Source: Lachnospiraceae bacterium UBA4292 (GTDB lineage Bacteria > Bacillota > Clostridia > Lachnospirales > Lachnospiraceae). Taken from it: a stretch of 16,676 nucleotides of DNA. Numbering within the stretch: the first letter of the stretch is position 1; every line of letters starts with the position of its first letter. Position numbers and translations under genes: made by a program. The notes under the pieces were generated by a model. That model was not told the origin of the DNA and searched no databases. It saw nothing but the letters and a program-made list of their open reading frames with translations. Where the stretch lies: assembly GCA_002395865.1 (NCBI GenBank), contig DGVE01000227.1, positions 1 to 16,676 on the forward strand. The letters run 5' to 3'. Shown piece by piece: positions 14,770-16,676 of this stretch.

Positions 14770-14898
14770 TTAAAAGACAAAAATGCATTTAGAACCCGGT
14801 ATGACGGTCTTGAAGCTCTGAGTATTCGGACCATGTGCCATTTGTCTTTCATACATGGATCCGCTGCTCCCGCCCTGATACATGTGACACAGCATCAT
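14770..14898 (-). CDS. Small 42-residue ORF coupled to the kinase-like gene
   Basis: An ATG at 14896-14898 overlaps the kinase stop by four bases (ATGA), the usual sign of translational coupling, and AGGAA lies upstream. The 42-residue product starts MMLCHMYQGGSSGSMYER and ends PGSKCIFVF. It is rich in Gly, Ser and Met with Cys4 and Cys38, has no membrane segment, and a hydrophobic C-terminus. The family is not recognised. The frame ends 15 bases before the next promoter, so it fills the gap exactly. It could be a small regulator or substrate of the kinase, a modified peptide precursor, or a chance ORF. Confidence 0.45.
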   Translation of the reverse strand: MMLCHMYQGGSSGSMYERQMAHGPNTQSFKTVIPGSKCIFVF

Positions 14899-15584
14899 CC
14901 CGCGGTGTTTCCTAAGCCGGCCTTCTCCGCTCTCCTCCCTTCCCGGATGCGGTACATGAGCTCTGCTGCACTTTGCGGACGCTTCCGTACATCTCTCCTG
15001 ACGCATTCGAGGGCCACATCCAATAGCATTTCGCACCGCATATCTCCCTCCCAGTCGAAATACGCGGCGGCGCATCCCAGCAGATAAAGCATCACCCGGC
15101 CTGCCGAATAGATGTCGCTTGCCTCACAGATGTCCCCTCCTTCATAGAGCTCCGGAGCCGCAAAACCCCGGCACACCCTCGGGACGGTCCGTTCCGCCCC
15201 CTCGTACCCGTATCTTGCATTTCCAAAGTCTATGAGCCGGAGCCTTCCCCGGTGCCAGATCAGATTGTCGGGATGGATATCGAGGTGTAAAACAGGACTG
15301 CGGAGGTTCTTGCTGTGGATATAGTCCAGTATTCCGCACAACTCACTCATGATCTGCGTGATTCTGCGCGACATCCCGTCCACAGTTTCGCAGTCTCTGA
15401 AGATCAGTCCCTTTCTCACATTCTCGCCCAGAGTCATACCCGGAAAGTATTCCACGACCGCCATTTTTATCAGTCCGTGTGTTTTAAGCAGATATATCCG
15501 TGGAATACCGGGATGATCAAGGCCTGTCTGGATAAAAAGACCTCTGTCATTACCCCTAGCATCGATCATTTTTATCCTAAACAT
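14895..15584 (-). CDS. Serine/threonine protein kinase-like protein lacking the N-lobe
   Basis: A 229-residue protein with the kinase C-lobe: catalytic loop HLDIHPDN (100-107, Asp102 and Asn107 kept; Lys of HRDLKPEN replaced by His104), IDFG (118-121, DFG Asp119), and AAPE (142-145, activation segment end). DHPGIPRIY (23-31) and VVEYFPGMTL (43-52) match the alphaC-beta4 and hinge regions. The glycine-rich loop and the VAIK lysine, which should precede residue 20, are missing. An in-frame TAA 33 bases before the ATG closes the frame, so no longer start exists. GGAG precedes the ATG (15582-15584). Either a reduced kinase, a pseudokinase, or a broken gene. It is divergent from mecA and has its own promoter. 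Confidence 0.8.
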   Translation of the reverse strand: MFRIKMIDARGNDRGLFIQTGLDHPGIPRIYLLKTHGLIKMAVVEYFPGMTLGENVRKGLIFRDCETVDGMSRRITQIMSELCGILDYIHSKNLRSPVLHLDIHPDNLIWHRGRLRLIDFGNARYGYEGAERTVPRVCRGFAAPELYEGGDICEASDIYSAGRVMLYLLGCAAAYFDWEGDMRCEMLLDVALECVRRDVRKRPQSAAELMYRIREGRRAEKAGLGNTAG

Positions 15585-15611
15585 ATCACGATATCTCCGG
15601 CTGTCCGATCC

Positions 15612-15649
15612 TTTGGCTTAAGAAAATGATACCACCACCAAAAGCCAAA
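15612..15649. repeat. Inverted repeat around the kinase -10 box
   Basis: TTTGGCTT (15612-15619) and its exact complement AAGCCAAA (15642-15649) lie 22 bases apart and bracket the -10 box of the kinase promoter. The position suits a repressor operator; the regulator is unknown. Confidence 0.4.
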
Positions 15650-15655
15650 ACGCAA
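15626..15655 (-). promoter_or_regulatory. Promoter of the kinase-like gene
   Basis: On the minus strand, TTGCGT (15650-15655), an 18-base spacer and TATCAT (15626-15631). It lies about 40 bases before the ATG and diverges from mecA. Confidence 0.55.
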
Positions 15656-15691
15656 TACTTTTTATATCGATTTCTAAACTTTTTTACCTTT

Positions 15692-15767
15692 TTGTTCACA
15701 GGTTGTGAAAATTTTGTTCACAAGGAGTGAAATTTTTCACAGGCCGTTCACAGGAGGGGATTTCACA
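15692..15767. repeat. Cluster of TTCACA / TGTGAA repeats between the kinase and mecA promoters
   Basis: TTCACA occurs at 15695, 15717, 15736, 15747 and 15762 (first bases). The reverse, TGTGAA, is at 15704-15709, and AGTGAA at 15726-15731. The first pair makes a palindrome, TTCACA-GGT-TGTGAA; GTGAAATTTTTCAC (15727-15740) is another. All lie 34 or more bases upstream of the mecA -10 box, the place for an activator or repressor array. Confidence 0.65.
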
Positions 15768-15800
15768 CTCTTTTAACTACACAATCTTCCCCGGATGTGA

Positions 15801-15806
15801 TATACT
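15801..15806 (+). promoter_or_regulatory. mecA promoter (extended -10)
   Basis: TATACT at 15801-15806 preceded by TGA, giving TGATATACT, an extended -10. No clear -35 box is seen at 16-18 bases, which suggests help from a factor bound to the repeats upstream. Transcription should start near 15813. Confidence 0.6.
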
Positions 15807-15843
15807 GTCTTCGTACACACAAATGAAAAGCAAAGGAAAGACC

Positions 15844-16581
15844 ATGCAGATAGACAGACACGACAACAACACATTCTACATATATCTGACGCGCGAGGAG
15901 CTCGGATACATGGACATAAATCCGGCCACCCTCTCCTACGGCTCGGCCGATTACAGGAAGCTTACCTCCATGGTACTGCGCGCTATCGAGAACGAATACG
16001 GCTTTACCAAGACAGAACAGCCTCTCAACATAGAGATGTGCCCCGCCGAGGGCGGCGACCTGTGGCTGTCCGTTTCGGAGTATCAGGAGAACGAGGAGAC
16101 CGATCCGCGATTTTCCACATTTGCCGTCGATGAGGAGGATTTCAAATTCATCGATGACCGCGACGCGGATGAGTTAGAGGATGAGGGCGATTATTCGGAG
16201 GACGCGGACGATTTCGAGCAGGAGGTCAGGGCGAGCCTTGCCACCTCCATGCGCGAAAAAATACTGCCCCCGGAGATAGCCGAGAGCAGTACCCCAGGCG
16301 GCAGAGCCGCGCTTATATTTGAAAACTATGACGATCTGGTGAATGCCATATCCAAGGTGGAGGTGGCAGATTTTTGCGGTATGTCCACCAACCTCTACCT
16401 CGCGTCCGGGCACTACTATCTGTGCTTGAAGCTCCCGAAAAAAACGGATAAAGTCTACAGGGACCTGGTCCTCCTTCTCGAGTACTCACGCATGATCAAA
16501 TACGAGAAGGTCGAGACCTACCTGCTCGAAAAGGGAAAGCTTCTCATAAAGGACACCGCGGTGGAGCAACTGGGCGCTTAG
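15844..16581 (+). CDS. mecA: Adaptor protein MecA
   Basis: A ClpC adaptor that delivers substrates for ClpCP proteolysis. It has 245 residues from the ATG at 15844. The N-terminal domain (1-80, MQIDRHDNNTFYIYLTREEL) is the substrate-binding part; an acidic linker (about 95-128, EDEGDYSEDADDFEQE) follows; the C-terminal ClpC-binding domain is about 155-245 (ALIFENYDDLVNAI, NLYLASGHYYLCL, LLEYSRM). AGGA is six bases before the ATG. Upstream in-frame starts at GTG 15727 and ATG 15823 lie in the repeat array or only 10 bases from the predicted transcript start, and are rejected. The stop overlaps the end of the convergent gene by four bases. Substrates in this organism are unknown; ComK and sporulation factors are known from Bacillus only. 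Confidence 0.88.
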   Translation: MQIDRHDNNTFYIYLTREELGYMDINPATLSYGSADYRKLTSMVLRAIENEYGFTKTEQPLNIEMCPAEGGDLWLSVSEYQENEETDPRFSTFAVDEEDFKFIDDRDADELEDEGDYSEDADDFEQEVRASLATSMREKILPPEIAESSTPGGRAALIFENYDDLVNAISKVEVADFCGMSTNLYLASGHYYLCLKLPKKTDKVYRDLVLLLEYSRMIKYEKVETYLLEKGKLLIKDTAVEQLGA

Positions 16582-16676
16582 CTCTCCTCCTTCAGCTCGG
16601 CCTTAGCGGCCAGATAGGAATTGATCTCGTCCACGAGCTCACTCACCTCAACACCGTGCACCCAAGCGGCCTCCTC
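16578..16676 (-). CDS. Unidentified protein, C-terminal fragment
   Basis: The last 32 codons of a minus-strand gene, running off the right edge. The product end includes AAWVHGVEVSELVDEI and closes with LAAKAELKEES, a helical charged tail. TAA (16578-16580) overlaps the mecA stop tail to tail, with no terminator between the two genes. The fragment is too short to assign a family. Confidence 0.65.
   Translation of the reverse strand, partial: EEAAWVHGVEVSELVDEINSYLAAKAELKEES

Noticed and set aside
14580..14852. 90-codon minus-strand frame over the GH18 promoter and start
   Set aside because: Crosses the GH18 promoter, hairpin and start region in another frame; composition is not protein-like.
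15692..15767. TTCACA repeats as DnaA boxes or a replication origin
   Set aside because: The best copies (TTGTTCACA, TTTTTCACA) differ at two positions from TTATCCACA, and no dnaA, dnaN or AT-rich unwinding region is nearby.

Overview
The window looks like a chromosomal segment from a Clostridia genome, most likely Lachnospiraceae. The reasons are the mix of families (MecA adaptor, MalQ next to an MsmK/UgpC-type ATPase, a YaaH-like GH18 protein, a DUF5685 gene beside a J-protein), strong AGGAGG-type ribosome binding sites, and sigma-A-like promoters. No rRNA, tRNA, CRISPR array or insertion sequence was found. Most of the window is GC-rich by eye. The stretch from about 9745 to 11667 is clearly AT-richer and looks acquired.

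Layout. 1-1764, minus strand: malQ and the first codons of a sugar ABC ATPase, behind a clear promoter. 1766-5796, minus strand: one four-gene operon with promoter and terminator. It encodes a divergent Hsp70, a small membrane zinc-ribbon protein, a DUF5685 protein and a J-domain protein. 5848-6673, minus strand: truA with its own promoter and a TTG start. 6703-9744, plus strand: promoter, a preQ1-I-like riboswitch with terminator, then queD-queE-folE-queC-queF and a strong terminator. 9745-11667: AT-rich island with one large gene, an HNH nuclease domain fused to what looks like a degenerate SF3 (D5/P4-type) helicase region. 11668-14755, minus strand: a membrane-anchored GH18 protein overlapping aroA. 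14770-15655, minus strand: a kinase-like protein lacking the N-lobe and a coupled 42-codon ORF. 15692-15767: a cluster of TTCACA repeats. 15801-16581, plus strand: mecA. The window ends in the 3' end of an unidentified minus-strand gene.

How the genes work together. The que operon carries the whole route from GTP to preQ1, and its leader looks able to sense preQ1. The Hsp70/J-protein operon looks like a self-contained chaperone-like system, but its Hsp70 has lost the usual nucleotide-binding signatures. It is the best candidate for an undescribed system, followed by the HNH/SF3-like gene. The malQ block belongs to maltodextrin use; the kinase-mecA divergent region may share an operator array.
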